Below, one piece after another: positions 1 to 13,300 of a stretch of 64,000 nucleotides of DNA. The DNA is taken from contig NC_052616.1 in assembly GCF_016545825.1 (NCBI RefSeq), positions 62,579,278 to 62,643,277 on the forward strand, read 5' to 3'. Within the stretch, counting starts at the first letter, position 1. Each line of letters begins with the position of its first letter. The DNA comes from Eucalyptus grandis (lineage: Eukaryota; Streptophyta; Magnoliopsida; Myrtales; Myrtaceae). Made by a program: the position numbers and the translations under genes. The notes beneath the pieces were generated by a model. That model ran no database searches and had not been told where the DNA came from. It worked only from the letters and a program-made list of their open reading frames with translations.

Positions 1-1210
1 CTTAAAACTCACAAAACCAAACTCTTACCAGGAAAATGAGTGCCTCAATAATCCTATATGTTGATGGCACACGTCGTATGCATGGCAGGTTATAAGATAT
101 ATAAGAGCAATAAATGGAGGCACCTTCAGAGATGTAAGCATATAAGGATAAAATATCGACTGCAGGTATTCTAATCCATCATTATTTTGATAGAGCCTAC
201 CCCAAGAGATTCCCATATCATCATTTTTAACTGGTATATTGATGTGGAGCCAGAAACTTTCAGATTAACTGCACTTCCATAATTTGTCCTTCTAGAGCGT
301 TTAGAAATCCGGCGGCCTGGATCAAACGCAGTCTCAGATGCTTCTAAGATAGATTTTGGAACTTCCTTTCCATGTACACACGTGACATATATGTCCTCGT
401 TGCAATAGTTCAATCTTCGCATCAATTCGGAGCTTGCTCTTTCTCCAACGCATTCCTCACAGACCTAGGACATAAATAGATTCCTTAAACAAGAGACATG
501 ACCAAGATGAGATTTCCTTCTGCAGTTCCATTGCAAATGAATAGAAAAGCAATGGATTTCAATCTCAGAAGACCATTCACCCAAAAAAAAAAAAAACAAA
601 TATTTGGATGGCAATAGGACCGAAAGGAAGCAATGTAATGAAGGGAAAAAAAGGTCAAAATAGGCACCACAAGAACATAGTTCACATTTGGCACCATAGT
701 AGAAAGTTCGGATACAATGCATGGTCGGCTAGTCCTCATAATTACCATCACAATGTTTCAGTGAGATTACTCTCTACTTACTCAATGACATACGTAAGTA
801 ATACATGTCTGGTAATCAGTAGCTGGAATTTCATTGGTTTGATGCCTTCTTATATTTCTAATTGAAATGCTAATCAGACTCTCACTAGACTTCCATTTAC
901 AATCACGCATAATGAGTGAAAACACAACAAAATGTTGTGTGTCACATACAGAGAGAGAGAGCGAGAGAGAGAGAGAGAGAGAGCAGAATCATCTTCTAAG
1001 GACATCCATTGAGAATGCTAGTCAAATAAATGGACCTGTCCAAAAAACCAGTGGGCAACACCAAAGCGTACTGGATAAGCCCAGTTTAATTTCTTTTCTA
1101 TTCCATGCTGGGAAAGTACATAAATATTAAACCATGCTATCATTTCACAGCTTAAAGCTTTTGAATAAGTTGGAAATGTGTCTCATACACACACACACAC
1201 ACACATATAC

Positions 1211-1302
<92 letters not shown>

Positions 1303-4300
1303 CAGAATCATCTTCTAAGAAGGATGAGAATGCAAGTCAAATAAATGGACTAGTCCAAAAAACCAGCAGGCAACACCAAAGCGTACTAGATAAGCCCAGT
1401 TTAATTCCTTTTCTATTCCATGTTGTGAAAGTATATAAATATTAAACTATGCTATCATTTAACAGCTTAAAGCTTTTGAAGAAGTTGGAAATAGTCCATT
1501 ATTCCTACACGGTATCAAAGCAAGAGGTGCCATGTTTTAATCTCTTTGGCTCTTCATTCTCCACCTCTCCGTTTATAAATATTCACAAATGAGTTCAGCC
1601 AAATCCAAACCTATGCAGTAGGGATAGTCTTAGAACATTGGAAAATTAAACGAAGCCTTCATGGGCCAAGTAAGCTTTCAGAAAAGTAATATTTATATTA
1701 ATCATTAGTCCTTCCAAAAGAAGATCGACCATCATAGCCCATTCTAAAACTAATCAGATGAAAGTCGTCTGCATTCTGGCTACAGCTCTAACGGCTATTT
1801 CCTTTGCTACCTCTCTGTGATATCTCTCATTTTTCCCAACAATTTGTAAGAACCATCCACTGAATAATACTTTTTTTTTTGTCAAATACTGAAATAATAC
1901 TTGATTCATTCAATATCATGCCACCCATCAGAATCACATCCATCTACTACCAATATAAGAGATCAAATGAGCTTGAAGAACCTTCATTCTGCCAACTCAA
2001 CAATACACACATTTTCCCATAGGACAAGATAGTGTATTTTATGAAGGTATAAACAGATCAATTTCGCTGATCCCAACAGATAGGAGGAGAGTTTGTTCTT
2101 GTTTGATTTTATTTATTCCTTTTCACAATATTTACTTGTGACCAATCATCCTTAAAAGAGAACCACTCAGGAGAGTTTGACCAGTGTCATGTACTTTTCC
2201 TACCTATAGAAGAACATTATTGTACTTCCAAAGCACATATCTGTGATTCCACGGACAAAAGGCAGATCAGCCCAATTGGCTATTTAACCTGTAGATATTC
2301 ACAATAGATTTTGGGGAAAGCAGTTAACCGCAAAATAATAATGCAAACAGTCCTTTCACAAAGGATTGATGAGTGAGCCCAATACTTCGAAACCACAGGT
2401 CCTATCACAAGGAGTGCAATCCACAAATAAGAAAATTAGTGTGAAGCAATTAAAGACTCTTGAGTTATAACAATCAAATACAGAATGAAGAGATATTGAG
2501 GAATATATCCAACAAGAAAAAGAGCAAGAAATGGAACAATGGTGGACTAGAAAGTACCTCTGGAGATGTCCTGATTACTAGCCTTTTCTCATCAAGTCGA
2601 TTATTTGGCCCATCAATAGAACCATGCTGCTCATTACATATTGGTGTCTCTTTACCACATATAGCCTTATCTGGGGCGTCATTATCATGCTCAATGATAG
2701 CAGATATGCCTTTGTTCTCGGAGCATCCCCATTCTTCACAGAAACATTTCCAGTCACTTGATGTAATGATTGTCAATCCATCTGTCTAGAATACAAAGGA
2801 AGAGGGAAAAAGAGAAGAACGAATTATGCCAGTGCATAAGGAACACAGCCAGACAAACAATACAGCTTTCCTCGTGCTTTAAAATGAAAAGGGATTTCCA
2901 AGCATATATAGATAGACTGAGCACAATGAAGAGTATAAACGAGATCTACAAAATCATTTGGAGTAAGATGAATGAACAAAACCAACTAGGAAGATGTGAG
3001 AAAGGGGTTTCTCTTTCCCTTTTGAATTCTTGTATTCTGTTCTTTAATGAGAGCTAAACAATAGACAAAGGAAGCACATGGACCTTTATTTTCTGCAAAC
3101 ACATCTTTAGTGAATTTGTACAAATTATCCTCCTGTTAACGACGGCCAGATTCAAAATTCCAGGAAGGGACACTTTGTGTATAGCTTGTAATTTAAGCCA
3201 CAATATCCATCTCCTTAGAACCTCTTCACTTTCCCCAGCAAGTCTTAAATTATGAACTAGCAATGTGAATTTTCAGTGTAGAATAAATCCAGAAGTTTCA
3301 TAAACCGGTTGTAGATAATTTGTTGGATTTCTGGACTGAATTTAAGTCAAAAGGCAAGGAATGAGTTACATGCACCTGAGACAGCTGTTACACGAACATA
3401 AGCCAGCTGTGGTTCAACCAAGAAGCAGGGTCTGGACATCATCTTTCCTTTAAAGAAAAGATATCCATGTTCATGAGACAAACCTGAGCCCTCCCCCAAC
3501 CAACCAACCGACAAAACATAAGGAAATACTTTCCGAGAAGAGGGACCACTACTACAAGAAGTCAAAGATGATGGATGCTCTCTTGACAGAACTCAAGACT
3601 AATTACTGACCACCCAAAACACCAGAACTGAGTACGGATCTAGAGATGAAGCCTTGGGGGGCCAGGATAAGAGCAAAAGAGTCATAAATTCACTACACAA
3701 GGTTCAGCTGACCAACTGAAATTTCAAAATCTAGGGATTTAGGCCTAATGTATCCACCGTAAAAGCAGTTTGAACTCTGTTCTCTTTACACATTGAATTA
3801 GCATCCAATATTTCACATGAAAAAAGTGCTTAGATGAAACATATTTGATAATAATCAACTAAACAGTCAAAGTTGAGCCCTTTTAAGTATTTTCTTTTAC
3901 TAGTATGATTTCAAGACAAGTTTTTTTTTTTTTTTTTTTTGAAATATTCTTTTATTACCGTTGTGGCTACAATTTTACAAGATGAATTGGAGATCATGAA
4001 ATGATGCTCTTACTGGTAATATCTCTTTTGATAAGGATAAGAAACCAAAGTATTAGAATAACTGGAAACATTAGAATGTATTAAAATATTTTCCTCACTT
4101 ATTCTTGCACCATTTCTAGTTTTATGAGATATTAGAGAAGGAGCTAAGACTGGTCAGTTTCTCTTTTTTCATCATAGTAAATAGGATTAATACCCTGAAA
4201 AACCCCAAACTGGTGTACCTGTGATAAATTTATCCCAACTGAGCATAAAAAAACCCAAAACTGGTATATTTGTGACAAATTTACCCAAAACTAATTTATA

Positions 4301-7300
4301 TAACCGCCAAAAACCCTAAAATGGTACGTTTGCGAAAAATATACCTTTCGTTAACTTGGATTAATACCACAAAAATCACAAAAAATTGTATAATTATGAC
4401 AAACGAAGAGTAAAATCCCAAACTGGTACACCAGCCAAACGTTATGTGTCATTTAACTTAATAATTTGACAGTAAAATTTAACGAAAACCAACAGAGGGT
4501 AAATTTGTCAAAGTTGTACTAGTTTAGAGTTTTTAGTGGTAAAAAAATTAGTTTTAGGTAAATTTGTTACAAGTGTACCAGTTTGGGGTTTCTCAAGGTA
4601 TTAACCCTAGTAAATATTACTTATAAATGCTTAATACTGATGTAAAGAAAGTATGGGCCAAGAAAAGCACAAAAAATTGAAAACACAACAGGGAAGCAAT
4701 AGAACTAACCTAGGTGAGAGAGAGGTAGAGCTAATGTCTTTTTTGCACACTTTGTCACAGTTATATTGATCGTGAGAGGACTGCAAGACCTAGACGGAAC
4801 TAATTTGTTGTTGTCCTTTTTTTTTTGGGGGGGAGGCCCTACCACCAGCCCCATGTAGATCCATCTATGACTAGAACATCAACTGAACATCACCGACACT
4901 ATATTTACCCAAAGAACTTGTTACCATGACCACCATGTTCCGACAATCACAACCAAAACATGGACACTGCATCCAGAATTGACTATACAGCTCCCTGCTA
5001 TTACAATTTTGAGAAAATATATTCTAGGGATGAGAGAACAACTTATGATGCAGCTTTGTTGTCATCATATTAACTTATTATAGATTCCACTTCTTTGTTC
5101 ACTGCTTTCATGCGCATAGAAGAGCTCCCAATACACACGATTCAACTTTTGTCTGATGAAGTCAGAACATTGATACTTATTGATACCTGAAAAATATGCC
5201 TGCTGTCTGTTATATCAAGTATATTAGATTCTGAATATGAGGGTTGTAATTTTTTCTTCCTTTTTTGTGAGGAAATAAATATTTCATGAATAGTTTCATA
5301 TACTTACAAGAGAAACTTTCTGAAAAATTGCTCCACGCTTGTGTACCAGGTCAAGAGGCCTTTCCAGAAGACGTAAATGCTGCTAAGAAGCACAAGCACA
5401 TCCCTGAGTAAAAAGTGGTTGAATATGGAGTTCAAAAAAAGTACCAAAACATACGAGGGATGCCAGCTAAAACAGTCTGTAATAATAGATGCCATAAATC
5501 AATTCAGATCACAAATGCATAAGAATGAACAATCGTTTCCAAAATAAAATGGAAGCTAACTTATCACAGAGTCCCACCACCTATTTGAATAGACACAACA
5601 GCACCAGGTCCAGGATAGTTATTTACTTGCAAACATATAAATCCACATCTTTGATCAGATTAAATAAACATCATCAAAGTGGAATCTGCAACAGTGTCAG
5701 TTCCAGTATAGGCACTTCAGTTCCATAATTGTGCCACTCAAACAAGAATGTTAAGTCACATGAACTAACACCTTAGAAATATAGCATCTTCTTCAAGTCA
5801 AATCATGGCTTATGAGCACTCAACTTTGCAAAATGACTTGTTAGCTGGAAAAAATTTGTTCAGGGCAAAGCAAATTAAAGAACTAAATTTCCTGAATGTT
5901 ACAATAATTCTTTTAGTTGCAAAAATTGAAACAGACGGTCCAGCTCAGGGGATTTGGGAAATTAAAATTTAAAGCCAGTCAAAAACATAGACTAAAACCA
6001 ACAAGAAGAAGAACCAAGCCTTATCCCACTAAGTGGGATCGGTTATAAGAATCCTATTATGCCAGCTCATTGCTTTATTAGTCTGCAAGTTCTAGATGTT
6101 CCATATCTTTCCTTATCTTCTGCTGACACCTCCTTCTAGGCCTTTGCCTACCCATTTTAACCAATGCATCAAATTATTGTCCACATCTCTTCACTGGAGC
6201 ATCTGAAGGCCTTTGCTCAACATGGCCAAACCATCTAGGAGACCTTCTCTCATCTTATCCTCAATTGGGGCAACACCTACTTTTTCCCTGCATAACATTA
6301 TTCTTTATCAGTCGGAAAAATCCCAAATGCACTTCTCCACTTCATCCATATGCCTCTATTCTATGTGTGAGATCTCCATCTATTTCTCCATCTTTTTTGG
6401 TAGAATGGATCCGAATAACTGGAATTGTTCCCTCCTCGGCACTTCCTTGTGTCCACTTTTCACCAAGGGGTCATTTGAACTTCTGCCTCCTAAAAATTAC
6501 ATACCATATATTTTGTTCTTAGTCTGGCTCAGCCAATTAGATTCCAAAATTTCCCTCCGAATTCAAGTTTCTGGTTAAACCCCAACTTGATATCACCTAC
6601 CAGCACTATGTCATCTGCAAAAGTCACACACCAAGGAACACCCTCTTGGATATCTCTTGTTAGCTAATCCACAGCAAAGGCAAAATATAAGGACTTAGAG
6701 CAGAGTCATGGTGTAACCATATATTTATGGTTTTTTCTTTTTTTTTGCCTTTTCCCCCATTTCCCCTCCATTTGTCCTAATGATTGACTGCTCCATCTAC
6801 ATATGCTTAGTTGCTTGTATATTGGCAATGGGTGCCCCTTTCTTTTTAAGAACGCTCCAAAGAATTACGCTTGGTACTCTAGAATATGCTTTTTCCAAAT
6901 ATATGAACACCAATGCAGATTGTTTGTTTATCCTTATACCTTTAAATCAGTCTTCGTAACAAGTGAACAGCCTCGATAGTGGATCTACCCGACGTGAAAC
7001 TAAATTGTTTGTCTGAGATATGAATCTCTTGCCTCAACCTCTCCTTCTTAACTCTTTCCCATAGCTTCATGGTATGCCTCATTAGCTTAATCCCACTGTG
7101 GCTGGCACAATTCTGAGTGTCACCTTTGTTCTTGTACATAGGCACAGGTTACTTTTTTTAATTTTTTAATTTATCTGGCTTTTTGTTTGGCCTTAAAATT
7201 TTATTGAGAAGGGTGGCAAGCCCAGAAGCCCAATCTCTCCCATAACCCTCCACACTTCTATTGGTATGCAATAAAGGTGTGGTATGCAATAAAGGCACAC

Positions 7301-10300
7301 TGCTTTTCCATTCTTCATCTTCTTCAAAGCTCTAATAAACAATTAAAACATCTTTACTCATTCCTAAGATGCAGACACAACATAAATGATCTTTGAAGAC
7401 AAAGAAACATGCAAAAATTGGACAGCAGGAGCTCAACCTGAGTAGCAGATTTCAAGAAAACAAAACCAAAGCAGAGAACTCAAAGAAAGGAGATAAAGAT
7501 GTTGCAGAGATACAGTATATCGCCTACCCAGGTAAATTACTTGTTTGTGCTTGTGGTGGGTGGATTGGGCCAAAAAGGGGAATGGGGGTATATGCATCGA
7601 AGAACCTTCAAGATACCAGAGATTGCAAGATATGGCCACAAGTTACCTTCTCACATTTCAGCTTATCAATCACGGAATCCAAGGATTCAGGTTCATCGCA
7701 CAACAAAGCGTTCTTGCCACCAGCATTCACATAATTTCTCCATGTTGTGAGCCATACTGAGGGCAACAAGTAGTACTCATGATTGGGATGAAGTGGAAAG
7801 CTTTTACCAGCAGCTAGCTTCTCATGATTTTCACGCTGCTTGTTCTTCACCGCTCTGCAACCCATGATTAAAAAAATTAACAAACAAGCAAGCAATCAGC
7901 TCATATCTTCCAAACAGACAGATGCACACAAAGTGAAGAGACAGGCGCTAGCATGTATGCCCATGAACAATATCTGTACGCACAAATGCAATTAATTGCA
8001 ATGATGGATGTATGGATGACCTTAGAGAATCTTCTAGGCATGCCACTTCTGAAATTTTCTCACTGCACTGGGAGCACTGCTCCGAGCCAATGGGGAAGCT
8101 AGGACAACCCAAAGGATCATCAGGATTCATAGTTACTGCATCTTCATAAAAGAATAGCCAAAGATTCTCAGGAACCAGCAAACGCCTAGCACCGGCAGCC
8201 TGCTCAGGCATAAGTTGCCCATGAGGACATCTGATTGAAGCTGTAGGCCCTGCATCAGCTTCACTGGGTGCATCTGTGATTTTTCTTTTCACCCATTGTT
8301 GTAACCTGGTAAGCATGCCAGATTGATGTTACAATATATCAAGCAGAAGATCCTCTCTGATATTCTGGTGAATCTTTGGTTTGTTTCTAGGCTTAAATAA
8401 CTTCAAAAAATCCGAGCCAACATTATTACACAAGAAAAAAGGCTCACATAACTCAGACAGAAAAACTTGCTATCCAGAGAGAGAGAGAGAGAGAGTACAT
8501 ACTAGGAGTGCCAGGCAATAATTGCTACTAGATAGAAAGGAAGCAATGAGTATCAAGTTTTCAAACTAAATAAGTTCTCCACTCACAACACATCAAGGAA
8601 GCAACTGCAGATTTCTGCACGACTATTGTACTTGAACTTCAAAGAGAACTATGCCTCACCATCTCAATTTGGAAACAACTCTCTACAGCTGATAAGTGAA
8701 CCTGGAATTGCCTTCTTGAAAAATCAAAGATTGCCAGTTCTTTTAAGTTTGACACAGGGAAAAAAGGAAGCTCCAAACACGTTTTGGGTTCAATGGAATA
8801 CTACTCATCTTCACATTTGATGAATATGATCTTACGAATTTCTTCAAGGATTCGAAGATACTCAATAACTGGGCCTAGGTAGGATTTATCTGGTCCCAAG
8901 CCATAGGTAGTTGACAAGCAACACTCCTTTACTCTATTGTCAAAACATTTTCGACATTTAAGTACCCAAGCACTTCTGGCTGGTGACTGGTAATGACAAG
9001 GGATCAATAGGGAAGACATAACAGAAAATTACACAACCATACCAGGCCTTTGATACATAGTACGTTCCATCAGTACAATTTCCAGAAAGCACAGAATCTG
9101 CAAGTTCCTTCACTGTTTTTCTCCGATCCCTATAGCTGTCAGCACAAACCAGTTTGTGTGCCGCCTCTTTTAGGCAGTCCACGCAGTAGTCATCCTTGGC
9201 CAGTGCTGGCCCCCCACCATACTGAAAAAAAGAACAGTAGAAAGCAGTTAATATTAACAGTACAGCACATTGAAAAGAATTATGAGCAAGAGCTGGAGTT
9301 TAGAATGAAATGATAACTGAAAGCCTCAGATGACGGATCACTGACAACAGAGGTGCTGAAGATTGTATCTTGTCTTGACTTAAAATAGTGGAAGCATATA
9401 GGAATCAACTAAGAAAAATCTATTTTGTTGTACACTGCAAAACCTTATTTTATAAGTTTGAGTACAGCTTGGAAGAGGAAAAAAGAAACAAAAGAAAGCA
9501 CACCAAGATCCACAGTAATGCATGCATAAGTCAGTTTGCTGGATGAATTCTTCTGGTAGCTTTAGCACTTAAGCAATAAACACAGCAATGCTTCTGGTTA
9601 TTGTCTCACTGTGAAGTTTTGACAGCTTATAAACACTTACTTAGACATTTCAATATTTGCTCCAATTGGAGAAGGGCCCTAAAGAAAATATAGAAGAATC
9701 AGCAGCTACTTAGTCTAATTAAAGATTCCCAACCACATTAACAGGTGGAATATATTAACATGGCAACTGGGTATAATGAGTAGGAACACTTAACTTGTGC
9801 CCCTAAACAGAGAATATGGTTAATGAGTCCATTGAAGCTACTGATTGTTTGTGGAGGGCTTTTCTCTAATGAATGATAGATCCTCAAATCTGAGACTTAG
9901 CACTTAATTTTTTTTTTGTGTGTATTTTTTTTGGAAGGGGAGGGTAGCATCTTAATATCCATAAACCGTGTTCCCAAATTAAAAAAGATGAGTCACTCCT
10001 TTTTCCTTCGAGAAGGTGAAAGAATTTGATTGACAAAAGAAAATATTCAAGTAAATCAGGAATGTACAACAGCAATTAAACTGACCACCCAACACTAATT
10101 CATAGTAAAATTATAGCAGTTAGGCAAGAGGTAACCTCATGAAAAACAACTAAGTACCTTTGAGAACAATTTCACCCAAGCACTGGCAGACAATCGCTTC
10201 ATAGAGCCTACTTCTGCCATGTGAACTTTTCCATGAGAGCATTGAATGAGAGTGTTATCCAGAACACTGCCAGACATCACAGTAAAGCCAGGAAAATACA

Positions 10301-13300
10301 CATGATGGTAATCCTCCCAAAATGCCATGGATAATGATAAGTAAAATATAAATAGTAACTAAAACCAACTACAGTATCCTGCTTTCCTCTTTTAATTTTT
10401 GGATTGGGCCTTGGGATAGCGATATAGAGTTTTTGAAGGTACCAAATCACGAGTTATCTTCATGAGGGAGGAGTGACTCATGTTTGATTTGTTAAAACCA
10501 CTTCTTTTAATCAAGTTCATTCTTCAATGTCAATTATCTTTTGACATGGCTCATCAGATCAAACGAGTTGATCATTGTCAAAAAAATTGACATGATAACA
10601 AGGTTTTGGTGAAGACTTACCGTTTCATCAGTCCATGATTCCAATAAGAGTCCTACTACTGGTAGAATTCTTCTCCCAGTTGCTACTTGTTTTGTCTGTA
10701 AGTTATACTGGAATTTCAAGTACAAATTCTACTTTAAGCAGGTATTTTTAGTCAAATTGGAACTCTACAGTTTTCCTCTCTCCATGGACTAGGATTTCAA
10801 TAGACCCTGCAAGTACAATGTTCATCTAATTGAGAAGACAGACACTTATCATTCAGTTTTCATCAATTGTTCACTTTTGAGTTGTGTGGCGTGATCATTT
10901 CCTCGACTTTCATGCTTAAGAATCCTTGAGTTGATCCTTATTAGTTACTCCATCAGAAATACTGTATACCAAACCCTTCTACTAAGCTTATTGATTGCTT
11001 ATAATATCCCAACATATTTCATCTTGACTTACTGTTTGAATCCCAGAAGCGGTATTTGTCTCTCTGATTGTAATAGTCAGATTATCAGTCAGATTATCCT
11101 ACACCATTTTTGGTATGAGCGTATGCTACAAGTCATGGCAACGGATTCAGTGAGTCATTTTTTGTGCACAAAGGAGTAATTACCAACAAGACAGTTCTCT
11201 TTATGATCTGATGGCAGATCAAAGTCATTCATAGTCAAATGAGTTCATTTGAAGCTGAATCTCCCAACTTGAATCCACTAATGCTTTTAAAAGGGCCAAA
11301 AATGAGCATAATTCAAGGAATGTTAACAAAGAGGTCAATGAAGACGATGATAATCAACATGTAGAACACAACTTGTCAAACAGGCCAGTGTGAAATATAA
11401 AGTTGTCCCAGATGTTCAAGTTGAAGAACTAGCCATGCTTGAGAAAGAGTCCTAAGGAAATGTGAAACCAGTCATACTGAGGAAAAGAGCAAGGATGTCG
11501 GTGCTTCAGGTCACAAGGAGAACACAAACTCTATGAACTTAATGTACGAATACTGGGGTGAAGAAGTAAGTCGGTATTTAAGAAGGATGCATGTCAGAGT
11601 GAAAGGGAGAAGCACATGGCTATGGTGGTGAAGCTAGAGCATCTGTACTTACGGAGGCATAATATTGTCAACCCACAGGCGGAGCCAATTTGCTGATATC
11701 CAATAAAAAGGTTCCTCAAATGATTGAACAGGAGCTTCTGAAAGAATTAGGCGCACCTCTTGCCTCCTTTCTTCAATAAGACGCAATGTTGTTTCCTTCC
11801 GTAGTTTATACTGGTGGCATGCTTCCACATATGATGCATTCAATTCATCTACCTCATCTCTAAGGTAAGATGGAAGAGAAGTGATATCATTTGATGTGCT
11901 GTCCGTGCGTTCAGTTTCTGTATTATTGGCATCCAGAACCATGGATGTCTTCCGGAGATGCACATTGGTTTGCCGCAGATTGTACATAAGCATGTATGCA
12001 TCAGCAGATGAAAAGATCTCAGAATGTTCTGAATCACCATTTTCTGCAAATTGTGGCAGCACATCTGTAGCATCACCAGCAGCAGAAACTGGCGAAGAGT
12101 GCACAAGTGGCTCCTTTTGTGGAGGTTTACTCTTGTGACCTGATGAATCTTCTCCAAATGGGTGATCACCTAAATTTGAGACATGCTCGTCATCAAACTC
12201 CCACCACTGCCCTCTCTTCTCATCTCTTATATGAGCAATGTAATGCCCACTGTTTACAGCAGTTCCTTTGTGTATCAGGATTGCTGACAAGTCATATATT
12301 AAATCAACCTGAGCTGGGTCACATAATCTCTTCCGCATATCAAGTTCCCGAGGAAAAGAAAATGCAGAAGTGATTTTTTTCTTTGTTGTAGTCTACAATA
12401 ACAGAATTAAAATGTATCAACAATAAGTAAATGCAAACTAAGTAAATGCATATACAAGAGAACAAACAATCTATCCTACCACACGGGAGAGAGAGAGAGA
12501 GAGAGAGAACCAAGGAATACAGAGACACTATTATCAATTTTAACTATAAGCCAAAATGGAATCTTTACCAAAGAGAAGGGTCAAACACTTGGAGTCATCC
12601 AACATCATTGGTTCTAACATTGTTGAGACATCAAGTGTGAGAAGTTACAGGAAGAAATTATTTTCAACAGTTCCAGCTTTAATCTTTCAATAGACCCTAT
12701 AATGACAAACTGACAAAGCCATTCCCACTCAATGGTGTCTTCTAACACAGACAATCTTACATCAGTGCGATTTTTTGTAATAAACTCTTCTCTCAAGTTC
12801 GAAAAGTCTAGTTGACTTTCTAGAGACATAATCAAGACAAAAATATATATATATATATATATACAAAATATATCTATATACATTGTTGTAATTGTTAAAA
12901 AGTACCTTAGGAAGGAAAACATAACGCTTAAGCTGGATATTAAGTACGCGAGGAAGTGTCCGAAGCTTTATGCTTCGGCTAGCATCAACTCTTGCTTCAC
13001 AGGATTCACAAAAGTACTGATTTTCCCCATTGAGCTCCTCTACCCGTAGATAATCGTCTAAACTTTCATCCAAACTTTTCAAACCCAACACATTCAGTTC
13101 CAACTCATAGAAGTCTTCAATCTTTGAAGAGGCCTCTGAATCTTTCCCACATCTTGAGCAGCTGTAGGCAGAAATTTGGTCCAAAGGCAAATGTCATGGC
13201 TTTTGTAACTTAAAGCAATAAGACTTTCAATTATTTTGTGAAAAGTAACTCCTACCACAGCATCCCCTAATGAAAAAATTAAGAATCTCTCCAATTGAAT

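Noticed and set aside
1..200. The final UBP26 exon
   Set aside because: The minus-strand frame at 216-25 does not resemble the expected end of the ubiquitin-like domain, so the exon is taken to lie outside the window.
7393..7895. Overlapping plus-strand frames at 7393-7760
   Set aside because: They are shadows of the UBP26 exon at 7854-7647 on the minus strand.
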